DNA of 55,663 nt from an uncultured Anaeromyxobacter sp. (GCA_903855945.1 CAIOAK010000085.1:1-55663); one strand, 5' to 3'. Shown: positions 17,181 through 28,297, numbered from the stretch's first letter. Notes: a model not told the origin generated them from the letters alone. Translations and numbers: made by a program.

Positions 17181-17693
17181 ATGCTCGACGGATGGAACAA
17201 CTTCTTCACGCTGACCGGGTCGGCGGGCGCCACGCTCATCGGGCTGCTGTTCATCGTCATCACGCTCAACACCGGCCTGTCCACGTCCCGGACGCTCGAC
17301 ATCGCGCGCGCGTCGATGACGCCCGCGCTGTACAGCTTCGGCGGTGTGATGCTCCAGAGCATGGTCGCAGTCGTGCCGTGGCGGTCCCGCTGGCCGGGTG
17401 GAGCGATCTTCGTCCTGCTGGGGATCGCCGGCCTCGTCTATCGGATCCATGCGGTCTTCGAGCGAAGGGGGCTCCACCTCCGGGCCATCCAGGGGTCGAT
17501 CGACCGGATCTTCCACAACGCGGTACCGGTGATCTCCAGCATCGTCCTGATCGTCGGCGGGGCGGGCTTGATCCAGGGCGCGGACATCGCTCCCTTCGCC
17601 ATCGCGGGGTCGTGCACGCTCCTGCTCGTCTCCGGGATCTACCGGGCCTGGGGCGAGACCCTGGCGTTGATCGGAACTCGCGGAAAGCCGTAG
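17181..17693 (+). CDS. Small integral membrane protein of unknown function
   Basis: The 170-residue protein has about four hydrophobic segments: near 10-30 (SAGATLIGLLFIVITLN), 50-90, 115-135 (AVPVISSIVLIVGGAGLI) and 138-158. Short basic loops include HAVFERRGLHLR. A Shine-Dalgarno (GAGGGA) lies 5 bases before the ATG. No catalytic motif is seen and I do not recognise a family beyond a general membrane protein. It follows the DUF1254/DUF1214 gene closely and may act with it. Confidence 0.75.
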   Translation: MLDGWNNFFTLTGSAGATLIGLLFIVITLNTGLSTSRTLDIARASMTPALYSFGGVMLQSMVAVVPWRSRWPGGAIFVLLGIAGLVYRIHAVFERRGLHLRAIQGSIDRIFHNAVPVISSIVLIVGGAGLIQGADIAPFAIAGSCTLLLVSGIYRAWGETLALIGTRGKP

Positions 17694-17815
17694 CCGAGGG
17701 GGCGAGGTCGAGTGGCGCCCTCCCGGTGATCGCGATGCCCCCCGAAGGAAGGGCCGAGGGATAGACTCGCCAGCATCTGGTGTCCTCGAACTCAGGTTCC
17801 ATCAGCGGAGAGATC

Positions 17816-19873
17816 ATGGGGAACGACCATTCGGCGAAACGCAACGTCCTGGCCATCGCGTGCATCGGCGTGGCGGCGGTGGCCGCCGGCTGGATCCGAA
17901 GCAGCCGCCAGGGCCCGACCTACCCCATTGACGCCAACGTCGTGAAGACGACCACCCGGGTGCTCAGGTTCCCCGTGCCCGTGCAGCCCTCTGGCCCCGG
18001 AGCGACCACCGGCCTCCACAAGACCGAGCTCGACCAGGTCCAGAACTACGGCAGCTTCGATCCGATGTACGGCGCCTGGACGTTCAGTTCCGGGGGGCTC
18101 CCGGTGGTCCCGCGGACCGATCTCATGCCGGCCGACTACATCCCCAGCTCGCTCCCCCGGATCCGGCAGTTCACCCACTTCTTCACCATCACCGACATCC
18201 ACATCACCGACAAGGAGGCGCCGAACCAGCTGCTCCATCTCCAGCAGCTGGACGCGACCTTCTCGGGCAGCAACACCTCCATCTACTCGCCGGTCATGCT
18301 CTACACGACCCAGGTGCTCGACGCGGCGATCCAGACGGCGAACGCCCTTCACGGTCAGGTTCCCTTCGACTTCGGGCTCTCCCTCGGCGACGCGGCCAAC
18401 AGCTCCTCCTACAACGAGCTCCGCTGGTACATCGACGTCATCGACGGGCAGCGGATCACCCCGAGCTCGGGCGCACATCTCGGATCCACCACCGTTGACT
18501 ACCAGCTGCCGTTCCAGGCGGCGGGGCTCGACCGATCGATCCCGTTCTACCAGGCGATCGGCAACCACGATCACTTCCTCATCGGGTCGTTCCCCGTCCG
18601 CGCAGACCCGTCGATCGGGCTCGCCGCGTCCTACCTCGCCGACACGGTCTGGGCGATCCCCGACGTCCCGATCCCCTGGCCTCCGAATTTCCCGAGGGTC
18701 GCCAGCATGGACAACTTGAGGAACCCGGTGGTTCCGGTGCCCCCGGCCCGGTACTACCAGGGGGTGATCGACGGAACCTCGCCGACCGGCGCGATCACCG
18801 GCGCGGGGCCGATCGGTTTCTACGACAGCCCGCCGAAGGTCGTGGCCGACCCCGGCCGCCGCTCCCTCCTCCAGGCGGAGTGGGTCCAGGAGTTCTTCCA
18901 GACCACCTCCCATCCGGTCGGTCACGGCTTCGCGCTCGTCGAGCCGGGCCAGCCGGAGGGCTTCGCCTGCTACAGCTTCCTTCCGAACCCGAGCGTGCCG
19001 CTCAAGGTGATCGTCCTCGACGACACCCAGTCGGAGACCGACGGCTCGAAGGACATCCACGGGCACGGGTATCTCGATGCGAACCGCTGGGCCTGGCTCC
19101 GGCGAGAGCTCGAGGCCGGACAGGCGGCGAACCAGCTCATGGTCATCGCCGCCCACATCCCGATCGGGGTGATGGGGCCTGCGACCGGGATGGAATGGTG
19201 GGACTCGGCGGCCGACCCGGACGCGGTCGAGCAGAACGCCGTCTCCTTGAGGGAACTGGTCGCGAAGCTCCAGGACACGCCGAACCTCCTGATGTGGCTC
19301 GCGGGGCACCGTCACCTCAACGTCGTGAAGGCCTTCCCGCCCATCGACCCCCGCGAACGCGACAGCGCTCCCTGGAAGGGGTTCTGGCAGGTGGAGACCT
19401 CCTCGCTGCGCGACTATCCCCAGCAGCTCCGCACCTTCGAGATCTTCCTCAACGGCGACTACTCCGTGTCGATCGTCACCACCAACGTCGACCCGGCGGT
19501 CCAGGCGGGGACACCGGCCGCGACGTCGCGGGCGTACTCCGTCGCAGCCCAGCAGATCGTCCAGAACGACCTGGTCCAGAACAACGTCAACCGGTCGATG
19601 ATCAACAAGGCGCCCTTCGACGCCCCGCCGGCCTACGCTCCCATCCCCACGATGGATCCGACCCGGCCGCAGATGCCGGCGGGATGCTACGTCCCGGCCC
19701 CCCAGGCAGACCTGCGCTGCATACCGGCCCTCTTCCAGGACCCGAGCATCCAGATCGGGTCGGTCCCCGGCGTTCCCTACGTCGCGTCCTACAACGCCGA
19801 GCTCTTCAAGCAGCTCAGCCCGGGCATGGTGAGCTACCTCAGGGCGAGGTACCCGGCGAAGACGTCACGGTGA
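17816..19873 (+). CDS. Metallophosphoesterase, large exported type
   Basis: The 685-residue protein begins with a hydrophobic segment (VLAIACIGVAAVAAGWI) that is a signal peptide or anchor. Calcineurin-like motifs are present: TITDIHITDKEAPN near 125, SLGDAANSSS near 187, AIGNHDHFL near 243, IAAHIPIG near 446 and LAGHRHLN near 497. Together these give the two-metal site. It resembles the long metallophosphoesterases in the RPA4764-type group (TIGR03768 as I recall); the substrate is unknown. ATG 17816 was chosen because GGAGAG precedes it; a GTG at 17780 would add 12 residues. The gene is convergent with the membrane-protein gene ending at 19902. Confidence 0.85.
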   Translation: MGNDHSAKRNVLAIACIGVAAVAAGWIRSSRQGPTYPIDANVVKTTTRVLRFPVPVQPSGPGATTGLHKTELDQVQNYGSFDPMYGAWTFSSGGLPVVPRTDLMPADYIPSSLPRIRQFTHFFTITDIHITDKEAPNQLLHLQQLDATFSGSNTSIYSPVMLYTTQVLDAAIQTANALHGQVPFDFGLSLGDAANSSSYNELRWYIDVIDGQRITPSSGAHLGSTTVDYQLPFQAAGLDRSIPFYQAIGNHDHFLIGSFPVRADPSIGLAASYLADTVWAIPDVPIPWPPNFPRVASMDNLRNPVVPVPPARYYQGVIDGTSPTGAITGAGPIGFYDSPPKVVADPGRRSLLQAEWVQEFFQTTSHPVGHGFALVEPGQPEGFACYSFLPNPSVPLKVIVLDDTQSETDGSKDIHGHGYLDANRWAWLRRELEAGQAANQLMVIAAHIPIGVMGPATGMEWWDSAADPDAVEQNAVSLRELVAKLQDTPNLLMWLAGHRHLNVVKAFPPIDPRERDSAPWKGFWQVETSSLRDYPQQLRTFEIFLNGDYSVSIVTTNVDPAVQAGTPAATSRAYSVAAQQIVQNDLVQNNVNRSMINKAPFDAPPAYAPIPTMDPTRPQMPAGCYVPAPQADLRCIPALFQDPSIQIGSVPGVPYVASYNAELFKQLSPGMVSYLRARYPAKTSR

Positions 19874-19901
19874 CGGGGGTTCGGGTTGGCGGCCTCGCGG
19901 C

Positions 19902-20642
19902 TCACCCCACCATCCACGCCGCGGCGGCGCGCCAGGCATCCGTCCTGGAGAGCCGCAGCACGACCGGAGGGACGATGAAGGCTGCGAGCAGGAGACCCGA
20001 GTAGGCGGGGTGGATCCGCTTGCGGGTCGCGATGTCGTAGGCCGGCCCGACGAGGAGGAAGGCCACGGCGAGCGCCGCGATGGCTCCGTCGTGTCCCGCG
20101 ATGCCCGGGAGGCGCGAGATGCCCGGCGGCATGAGGCCGGCCACGGTGGCGGCAAGCATGAACCGCTTGTGGGCCTGCGGGCGACGGCGCCACCACCAGC
20201 CCGCCGCGACCAGGAGCGAGAAGATGACGATCGAGGAGACGTTGAGGAGCAGGAAGCCCTGGGTGTCCGGGAACTCGACACCCGGGATGCCCTTGTGCCC
20301 GGAGCGCGCTGCGTCGATCGCCGTGGCGAGACCCGTGACGAGCATCGCCCCGGCGATCGCGAGTCCTGCCTGGCCGAGGCGCACGTGCGCCTGGATGTGG
20401 CCGCGCACGACGAGAAGCGTCTGGGCGACGAAGAGGACGAGCCAGCAGAGGAAGACCCCCGCGTGGAGGTGGATGATGGCCGGCACGGGCCTCGAGCCGG
20501 TGATCACCTTGGGTCCATAGGTGCTCGCGAATCCCGTCACGATGACGACCGAAGCGACGACCGACATGGCGGCGTAGAAGCGGCGGTCCGCGGGGTGGGA
20601 CGGGAAGGCGGGCACGGGGGAGGGACGCCTAACGGGGAGCAT
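19902..20642 (-). CDS. Multi-pass membrane protein, unknown function
   Basis: The 246-residue protein has about six or seven hydrophobic segments. One includes histidines in IIHLHAGVFLCWLVLF, followed by VRGHIQAHVRLGQAG; a later one carries RRRPQAHKRFML. Paired histidines in helices suggest possible haem or metal binding, but this is only a guess. The ATG at 20642 was chosen; a TTG at 20711 would add 23 residues encoded by the AT-rich promoter-like stretch. It ends 28 bases from the convergent metallophosphoesterase gene. I do not recognise the family with confidence. Confidence 0.7.
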   Translation of the reverse strand: MLPVRRPSPVPAFPSHPADRRFYAAMSVVASVVIVTGFASTYGPKVITGSRPVPAIIHLHAGVFLCWLVLFVAQTLLVVRGHIQAHVRLGQAGLAIAGAMLVTGLATAIDAARSGHKGIPGVEFPDTQGFLLLNVSSIVIFSLLVAAGWWWRRRPQAHKRFMLAATVAGLMPPGISRLPGIAGHDGAIAALAVAFLLVGPAYDIATRKRIHPAYSGLLLAAFIVPPVVLRLSRTDAWRAAAAWMVG

Positions 20643-20675
20643 CGCCGTTCGCCCTTCGGGCGAGCGATTTCCCGC

Positions 20676-20715
20676 CGAAATAATAAATAATCCAAATGAA
20701 CATAAGGACAAAGCC
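20676..20715 (-). promoter_or_regulatory. AT-rich promoter region of the 19902-20642 gene
   Basis: This is the most AT-rich stretch of the window. On the minus strand it holds TTGTCC followed by several TATTAT/ATTTAT hexamers at 17-20 bases, then the ATG about 40 bases on. The exact -10 cannot be fixed by eye. Confidence 0.35.
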
Positions 20716-20796
20716 AGTGGCCGTTCAGGCCGTTGGGAGAGGGTTCAGGCAGCCCATCCAGATAAGAACCCGCTCATGATTCTACGGGGAAGCCCG

Positions 20797-20825
20797 TTGA
20801 CACCCCCCACCCTAGCTGTTACCCA
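20797..20825 (+). promoter_or_regulatory. Sigma-70-like promoter of the M23 peptidase gene
   Basis: A perfect TTGACA (20797-20802) is followed by 17 bases and TACCCA (20820-20825), with TGT directly before the hexamer. The expected transcription start near 20832 falls at the base of the hairpin at 20829-20853. Confidence 0.45.
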
Positions 20826-20828
20826 ATG

Positions 20829-20853
20829 CCCCGTTGTCGTCGTTGCAACGGGG
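20829..20853 (+). promoter_or_regulatory. Leader hairpin upstream of the M23 peptidase gene
   Basis: CCCCGTTG and CAACGGGG form a perfect 8-base stem around 9 bases. The inner half contains a second perfect palindrome, CGTTGCAACG (20841-20850), so two pairings are possible. It lies 47-71 bases before the ATG, at the predicted transcription start. Confidence 0.4.
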
Positions 20854-20899
20854 TACAGGGCGGCGGGCGGTTCGGGACCCCACATTCCAAATTCCAAGA

Positions 20900-21808
20900 A
20901 TGACCAAGCCTACCGACTCCCGGCAGTACACGCTGATCGTGGTCAGCGACCATTCACAGGCCGTGCGGAAGTTCCGTCTTCCGCGCCCGTGGCTGAAGCG
21001 GGGTCTCGTCGGAACCGGTGTCGCGGTCGTGGTCGGCCTCCTCACCCTGACCCACTACTTCACCCTCCTCTCGGCGGCCTCGGAGAACCGGGTCCTGAAG
21101 GAGGAGAACGCCCAGCTCAAGTCGCAGGTGCTCCTCGTCCAGGAGAAGGTGGCCCACGTCCAGTCCACCCTGGAGCGAGTCGAGCGGTTCGACGCCAAGC
21201 TGCGGAGCGCCGTGACCCATTTGCAGGACTCCGAGCGCAACCTGGCCATGGGCCCCGTCGGCGCGCCCGAGGCGCCCGCCTCGTCCGCCCCTGCCTCCAG
21301 CGAGAGCCCCATGGCCCTCCCTGGCCGGATCGCGGCGCTCGACAACGAGGCCCACCGGAAGGAAGCGAGCCTCCGGGAGCTGTCCGAGTACTTCGAGGAC
21401 CAGAAGTCGATGCTGGCCTCCACCCCGTCGGTCTGGCCCACCCAGGGCTGGGTGACGAGCGACTTCGGCGCCCGGATGGATCCGTACAACGCCGACCGCA
21501 GCATGCACCAGGGGCTCGACATCTCCACCCCGCACGGCCAGGGCGTCATCACCCCGTCCGACGGGACCGTGGTGTTCAACGGCACCGAGGGCGGGTACGG
21601 CAAGGTCCTCGTGGTCGATCACGGCTACGGGGTGAAGACCCGCTACGGGCACCTCTCCGAGACCTTCGTACGGCTCGGCGAGAAGGTCGCGCGCGGGCAG
21701 AAGATCGCCGCCGTGGGCAACACCGGGCGCTCCACAGGCCCCCACCTCCACTACGAGGTGCGGGTGAACGGAATCCCGGAAAACCCCCGCAAGTTCATCC
21801 TGGAGTAG
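20900..21808 (+). CDS. Membrane-anchored M23-family metallopeptidase
   Basis: The 302-residue protein has a short cytoplasmic N-terminus, a membrane segment (about 36-57), a coiled coil (about 58-105, SENRVLKEENAQLKSQV, seen as LKEENAQLKSQ), a P/A/S linker, and a C-terminal LytM/M23 domain. The zinc ligands are HQGLDIS and GPHLHYEV. It should bind or cut peptidoglycan cross-links in the periplasm, like MepM. The basic start (KPTDSRQYTLIVVSDHS) precedes the membrane segment. An ATG at 20900 fits best; a GTG or TTG further upstream would read through the leader hairpin. Shine-Dalgarno is weak. An intrinsic terminator follows at 21818. Confidence 0.9.
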   Translation: MTKPTDSRQYTLIVVSDHSQAVRKFRLPRPWLKRGLVGTGVAVVVGLLTLTHYFTLLSAASENRVLKEENAQLKSQVLLVQEKVAHVQSTLERVERFDAKLRSAVTHLQDSERNLAMGPVGAPEAPASSAPASSESPMALPGRIAALDNEAHRKEASLRELSEYFEDQKSMLASTPSVWPTQGWVTSDFGARMDPYNADRSMHQGLDISTPHGQGVITPSDGTVVFNGTEGGYGKVLVVDHGYGVKTRYGHLSETFVRLGEKVARGQKIAAVGNTGRSTGPHLHYEVRVNGIPENPRKFILE

Positions 21809-21817
21809 CGGACTCCG

Positions 21818-21850
21818 CGGCGGGGGTTCCCCTGCCGGTTTGCTTTTGTC
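21818..21850 (+). terminator. Intrinsic terminator after the M23 gene
   Basis: A GC-rich stem of eight to nine pairs (CGGCGGGG with CCCCTGCCG, one G-T pair) has a 4-base loop and is followed by GTTTGCTTTTGTC. It starts 10 bases after the stop codon. It is the only clear hairpin-plus-T-run terminator in the window. Confidence 0.7.
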
Positions 21851-21866
21851 TGGCGCGGTGTTAGCT

Positions 21867-21904
21867 CGGAGGATAGCCTCCGCGCGCGCCGGGGGTGCGC
21901 GCGC
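21867..21904 (+). promoter_or_regulatory. Two hairpins in the secA leader
   Basis: CGGAGG-ATAG-CCTCCG (21867-21882) and a perfect GCGCGCGC stem with a 7-base loop (21882-21904) lie directly before secA. The second ends 23 bases before the ATG and leaves the Shine-Dalgarno (AGAGGGA) exposed. They could regulate secA translation or transcript stability. Confidence 0.4.
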
Positions 21905-21927
21905 CGCGCGCCGCCAAAGAGGGAACG

Positions 21928-24750
<2,823 letters not shown>

Positions 24751-24775
24751 GGCCGGGTCCGGACGGGCGCCCCGC

Positions 24776-25681
24776 ATGCGCACTCCCCTCCATTTCGACC
24801 TCGACCGGGTCGTCCGCAGCCACGGCTGGTACGACCTGCCGCCCTGGCGCTGGGATCCGGCGCGTCGCGTCCTCGACCGCCCCCTGGGCCTCTCCTCGGG
24901 TCGGGTGGTCCACGTGGAGGTCACCGAGGCCGGCGCCGGTTCCCTGGCGCTCCGCGTGACGGCCCGGGGCCGGGTCGGCGCGGGCGACGCGGCGGAGGTG
25001 CGGGACGCCGCCCGGATCTTCCTGGCTATCGACGAGGATCTCGAACCGTTCCGGGCCCGTGCCCGGGTGGTGGAGTCGGAGGGCCCCCGTCCGGTGCAGC
25101 GGGCGCTCGATCGGGGGCTGGGGCGCCTGCTCCGCTCCCCCACCGTCTTCGAGGACGCCGTGAAGACGCTCTGCACCACCAACTGCTCCTGGGCGCTCAC
25201 CCGGGCCATGGTCACCCACCTGGTGGACGGGCTCGGCGAGGAGGGACCCGGCGGCCGCACCTTCCCGACCCCGGAGGCGATGGCCAGGCGGACGGAGCGC
25301 TTCTACCGGGAGCGCATCCGCTCGGGCTATCGAGCCCCCTTCCTTCGTACGCTCGCCCGCGACGTGGCGAGTGGTCGGCTCGAGCTCGAGGGCTGGCGCG
25401 ATCCATCCATCCCCCCCGCCGAGCTGCGTGCGCGGATCCTGGCGCTCGACGGCTTCGGTCCCTACGCGGCCGAGCACCTGATGCGACTGCTGGGGCGGCA
25501 CGAGGGGCTGGCGCTCGATTCGTGGACGCGAAAGAAGATCGCCGGGCTCCGGGGGCGGCGGCGAATCCCGTCCGACCGGGTCTTCGCCCGCTGGTTCACC
25601 CCCTGGGGGGAGTGGGCCGGGCTCGCCATGTGGCTCGAGGCCACCTGCGACTGGCACGACGACGAGCCCGCAGGGGCGTGA
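24776..25681 (+). CDS. HhH-GPD DNA glycosylase-like protein
   Basis: The 301-residue protein resembles the AlkA/OGG base-excision glycosylases. An N-terminal beta-rich domain (1-110) is followed by a helical HhH-GPD domain with TVFEDAVKTLCTTNCSWALT, the hairpin LDGFGPYAAEHLMRLLG, and the catalytic aspartate in LALDSW. Lack of a C-terminal four-cysteine cluster argues against EndoIII/MutY. It probably removes alkylated or oxidised bases. It starts 25 bases after secA; a weak Shine-Dalgarno is present. The stand-alone RAM gene follows after 12 bases, so it may form a secA-distal operon. Confidence 0.85.
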   Translation: MRTPLHFDLDRVVRSHGWYDLPPWRWDPARRVLDRPLGLSSGRVVHVEVTEAGAGSLALRVTARGRVGAGDAAEVRDAARIFLAIDEDLEPFRARARVVESEGPRPVQRALDRGLGRLLRSPTVFEDAVKTLCTTNCSWALTRAMVTHLVDGLGEEGPGGRTFPTPEAMARRTERFYRERIRSGYRAPFLRTLARDVASGRLELEGWRDPSIPPAELRARILALDGFGPYAAEHLMRLLGRHEGLALDSWTRKKIAGLRGRRRIPSDRVFARWFTPWGEWAGLAMWLEATCDWHDDEPAGA

Positions 25682-25693
25682 TAGGGAGACGGG

Positions 25694-25942
25694 ATGCGAT
25701 TCGCCTTCGTGCTGGTCAAGGTGGAGCTGGGCCGCCTCGAGGAGGTGGCCAACGCCGTCATGGAGATCGACGGGGTCTCCGAGGTCCACAGCATCACCGG
25801 ACCGTTCGATCTCCTCGTGAAGCTCTACGCGCCCGGCTACGACGACTTCGGGGACCTCATCCCCTCGCGGCTCCAGAAGGTCCCGGGCATCCGCGAGACC
25901 GAGACCCTGCTCGCCTTCCGGGCCTTCCAGACGAAGGGCTGA
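25694..25942 (+). CDS. Stand-alone Lrp/AsnC ligand-binding (RAM) domain
   Basis: The 82-residue protein matches only the C-terminal effector-binding domain of Lrp/AsnC regulators: AFVLVKVELGRLEEVANAV, GVSEVHSITGPFDLLVKLYA and a final strand. No helix-turn-helix is present and there is no room for one, since the ATG follows a good Shine-Dalgarno (AGGGAG) 12 bases after the glycosylase gene. Such SraA-like proteins form oligomers that may bind amino acids or act as partners for full-length Lrp proteins. Confidence 0.85.
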   Translation: MRFAFVLVKVELGRLEEVANAVMEIDGVSEVHSITGPFDLLVKLYAPGYDDFGDLIPSRLQKVPGIRETETLLAFRAFQTKG

Positions 25943-25964
25943 CGGCGCCGCGCCGGCGACCGGT

Positions 25965-26999
25965 TCAGCCGTCCTGCCAGGCCTGGACGACCGCGACCAC
26001 GAGCGCGAGGGTGAGCGGGCCGGCCACGAGCCCCACCGGTCCGAAGGCGGCGAGCCCCCCGAGCAGCGCGAAGAAGACCAGCCCCACCGGGAAGGCCACG
26101 CCTCGGCGGATGAGCGCGGGCTTCACGAAGTTGTCGGCCATCCCGACGACGAGGATTCCCCAGGCGAGGAGGAAGAGACCCTTGGCCGTGTGGCCCGTGC
26201 CGATCTTGAGGAGGGCGAGCGGCAGCCACACGAGCATCGTGCCCACCGCCGGGATGAGGGAGGTGAACAGGGTCAGGATCGCGAAGAAGATGGCCGAGGG
26301 AACGCCGGCGATGAAGTAACCGATGAGGGCCAGCACGGCCTGGACCCCCGAGGTGGCGAGCGTGGAGATCACCACCGAGGAGGTGACGGTGCGGAGGTAG
26401 CCGAGGAGCGCCGCGGCCTTCCCCGCCGGCAACGGGATCGCCTTCTTCGCCCACGCGACGAGGCGGGGCCCGTCGGCGATCAGGAAGAAGAGGGCCACGA
26501 AGAAGAGAAGCAGCGAGGAGAGCGCCGACCCCGTCGCCTGGAGGACGCCCCCCATGGTGGAGAAGGCTCCTGCGCCGAGCGTGGACTGGATCGCGTCCTC
26601 GAACTCGCGGGCGCCGTGAGGGATCCGCTCGGTGAGTCGCGCGGCCAGCGGCTGCACGCCCACGGGGAGCCGTGCGATGAGCCCCGCGAAACCCTCCTGG
26701 TGAACCGCATTGGTGAGCCAGTTCACCGCGTTCGAGGCCTGCTGGACCAGCAACGCGGTCATGGCGGTGAGCGGCCCGAGGGTCGCGAGGAGAAGCCCGA
26801 ACGTGACGAGGACCGCCGCGCGCCCCCGCTTCCCGCCGGTCCTTCGCTCGACCCAGGCGACGACCGGACCCAGGACCGTCGCCAGCACCGCGGCCATGAA
26901 GAGGATCCCGGCGAACGGGCGCACGACGAGCCAGGCCAGCCAGAAGGCGAGCGCGGTGAGGAGGAGGAGGAAGTGGCGCGGCTCGAAGCGAAGGCGCAA
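25965..26999 (-). CDS. AI-2E family transporter (permease)
   Basis: The 344-residue membrane protein has about eight hydrophobic segments and the family pattern: an N-terminal pair (FLLLLTALAFWLAWLVVRPFAGILF seen as LTALAFWLAWLVV), a central amphipathic region, and LTLFTSLIPAVGTMLVWLPLALL near 245, typical of PF01594. Members are linked to autoinducer export, Na+/H+ exchange or other transport; the substrate here is unknown. The start is a TTG at 26999, chosen because GGGAG lies 5 bases upstream and no ATG or GTG fits the first helix. It lies 17 bases downstream of the reductase gene, so apt, reductase and permease form a likely operon. Confidence 0.85.
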   Translation of the reverse strand: MRLRFEPRHFLLLLTALAFWLAWLVVRPFAGILFMAAVLATVLGPVVAWVERRTGGKRGRAAVLVTFGLLLATLGPLTAMTALLVQQASNAVNWLTNAVHQEGFAGLIARLPVGVQPLAARLTERIPHGAREFEDAIQSTLGAGAFSTMGGVLQATGSALSSLLLFFVALFFLIADGPRLVAWAKKAIPLPAGKAAALLGYLRTVTSSVVISTLATSGVQAVLALIGYFIAGVPSAIFFAILTLFTSLIPAVGTMLVWLPLALLKIGTGHTAKGLFLLAWGILVVGMADNFVKPALIRRGVAFPVGLVFFALLGGLAAFGPVGLVAGPLTLALVVAVVQAWQDG

Positions 27000-27016
27000 G
27001 GGAACTCCCGGGGGAG

Positions 27017-27724
27017 CTAGAAGTTGAGGTGAACCCGCTCGGGCGGCACACCGGCCTCCGCGAGCGTCCCCTTCACGTCGTCCACCATCGCGGTCATGCC
27101 GCAGACGAAGGCCTCGGTCCCGGCCGGGTCGGAGCCCCCCAGCGCCAGCGCCCGGGCGACCTCCTGCACCCGCCCCCGCACGCCCGCCCAGGCCTCGTCG
27201 GCCTCGGAGGGGCAGAGGACCACCCGGACGCCGTGCCGCTCCCAGTCGAGCTGCTCGCCGCGGTAGGCGAAGTCGCCGCCGCGCCGCTGCCCGTAGAAGA
27301 GGGTGGTGCGGCCGAAGCGGGCCCGGTGGCCGATCACGTGCTGCACGAGCGCCCGGACGGGGGCGATCCCCGACCCGGCGGCGAAGAGCAGGATGTCCCG
27401 CCCCTCCGCCTGTGCCACCGGGAAACCCTTGCCGAACGGGGCGCTCACGTCGATCCGTGCGCCGGGGTGCGCAGCGGCGACGATCTCGTCGGCGATCCGG
27501 CCGCCGCGCTTCAGGAGGAGTTCCGCGGTGCCGTCCGGTGCCGGTGCATTCGCCAGCGCGAAGTAGGCGTCCCCCGAGGGAGCCCGGACCTTCACCACCT
27601 GTCCGGGAGCGACGTGTCGGCCGGCGAGGGCCCCCAGCGTGACGCGGATTCCCCGCAGCGCAGGGGTCTCGTCCCATGCGGCCAGGACCGGGACGTTCTC
27701 GAACGGGGTCGGCGTTCCGGGCAT
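27017..27724 (-). CDS. FNR-like flavin/NAD(P)-binding oxidoreductase
   Basis: The 235-residue protein has the two domains of ferredoxin-NADP-reductase-type enzymes. In the first, the usual RxYS flavin motif reads YFALANAP, so the conserved arginine is missing. The second has the NAD(P) site LFAAGSGIAPVRALVQHV, the YGQRR loop and the C-terminal CGMTAMVDDVKGTL. It probably moves electrons between NAD(P)H and an unknown partner, or has lost tight flavin binding. It lies 10 bases after apt and 17 before the permease gene. No membrane segment or iron-sulfur domain is fused to it. Confidence 0.8.
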   Translation of the reverse strand: MPGTPTPFENVPVLAAWDETPALRGIRVTLGALAGRHVAPGQVVKVRAPSGDAYFALANAPAPDGTAELLLKRGGRIADEIVAAAHPGARIDVSAPFGKGFPVAQAEGRDILLFAAGSGIAPVRALVQHVIGHRARFGRTTLFYGQRRGGDFAYRGEQLDWERHGVRVVLCPSEADEAWAGVRGRVQEVARALALGGSDPAGTEAFVCGMTAMVDDVKGTLAEAGVPPERVHLNF

Positions 27725-27734
27725 GGCCGCCTCG

Positions 27735-28262
27735 CTAGAAGGTCACGAGGGCATCGACCTTGTCGTCCCCGAGCCGTCGCCTGCCGTTCAGGAAGGCCAG
27801 CTCGACCACGAAGGCGTACCCGGCCAGCTCCGCCCCCTGACGGGCCACGAGACGCCCGACCGCCTCCGCGGTGCCCCCGGTCGCGAGCAGGTCGTCCACC
27901 ACCAGCACCCGCTCCCCCGGTCCCACGGCGTCGATGTGCAATTCCAGCCCGTCCTGGCCGTACTCCAGCTCGTAGGTCTCCCGGATCGTCTCGAAGGGCA
28001 GCTTCCCCGGCTTGCGGACGATGGAGAGTCCCGCGCCGAGCGCGTAGGCGAGCGGGGCGGCGAAGATGAAGCCGCGCGACTCGATCCCGACCACCTTGTC
28101 GATCTTGCGCGGCGCCCAGCGGGTCAGCAGCTCGTCGATGACGCGCCGGTAGGTGGCCGCGTCGCCCAGGATCGGGGTGATGTCCTTGAAGATGATCCCC
28201 TTCTTGGGGAAGTCGGGGACGTCGCGGATGGTACGGCGGAGGAGGTCGGAGATCGATTCCAT
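27735..28262 (-). CDS. apt: Adenine phosphoribosyltransferase
   Basis: The 175-residue enzyme salvages adenine to AMP using PRPP. The PRPP loop [14 protein letters not shown] near residue 122, the [13 protein letters not shown] motif near 60 and the N-terminal [19 protein letters not shown] (family signature DFPxxGI) are all present. Length is normal. It heads the apt-reductase-permease run and lies 35 bases downstream of the nlpD-like gene; transcription could continue from surE-nlpD or start in between. No strong promoter was seen in the 35 bases. Confidence 0.95.
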   Translation of the reverse strand: MESISDLLRRTIRDVPDFPKKGIIFKDITPILGDAATYRRVIDELLTRWAPRKIDKVVGIESRGFIFAAPLAYALGAGLSIVRKPGKLPFETIRETYELEYGQDGLELHIDAVGPGERVLVVDDLLATGGTAEAVGRLVARQGAELAGYAFVVELAFLNGRRRLGDDKVDALVTF

Positions 28263-28297
28263 GTCGAGGCGACTCTATCGCAAAGGGTGCGCGGCCA

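Noticed and set aside
15147-17516. 789-codon minus-strand frame
   Set aside because: It covers the PP2C and DUF1254 genes in antisense. No recognisable motif is present, and codon composition is that of a shadow.
20643-20899. tRNA or small RNA in the longest intergenic gap
   Set aside because: No cloverleaf, no TTCNANNC arm and no conserved RNA shape were seen. The gap is explained by two divergent promoters and a leader hairpin.
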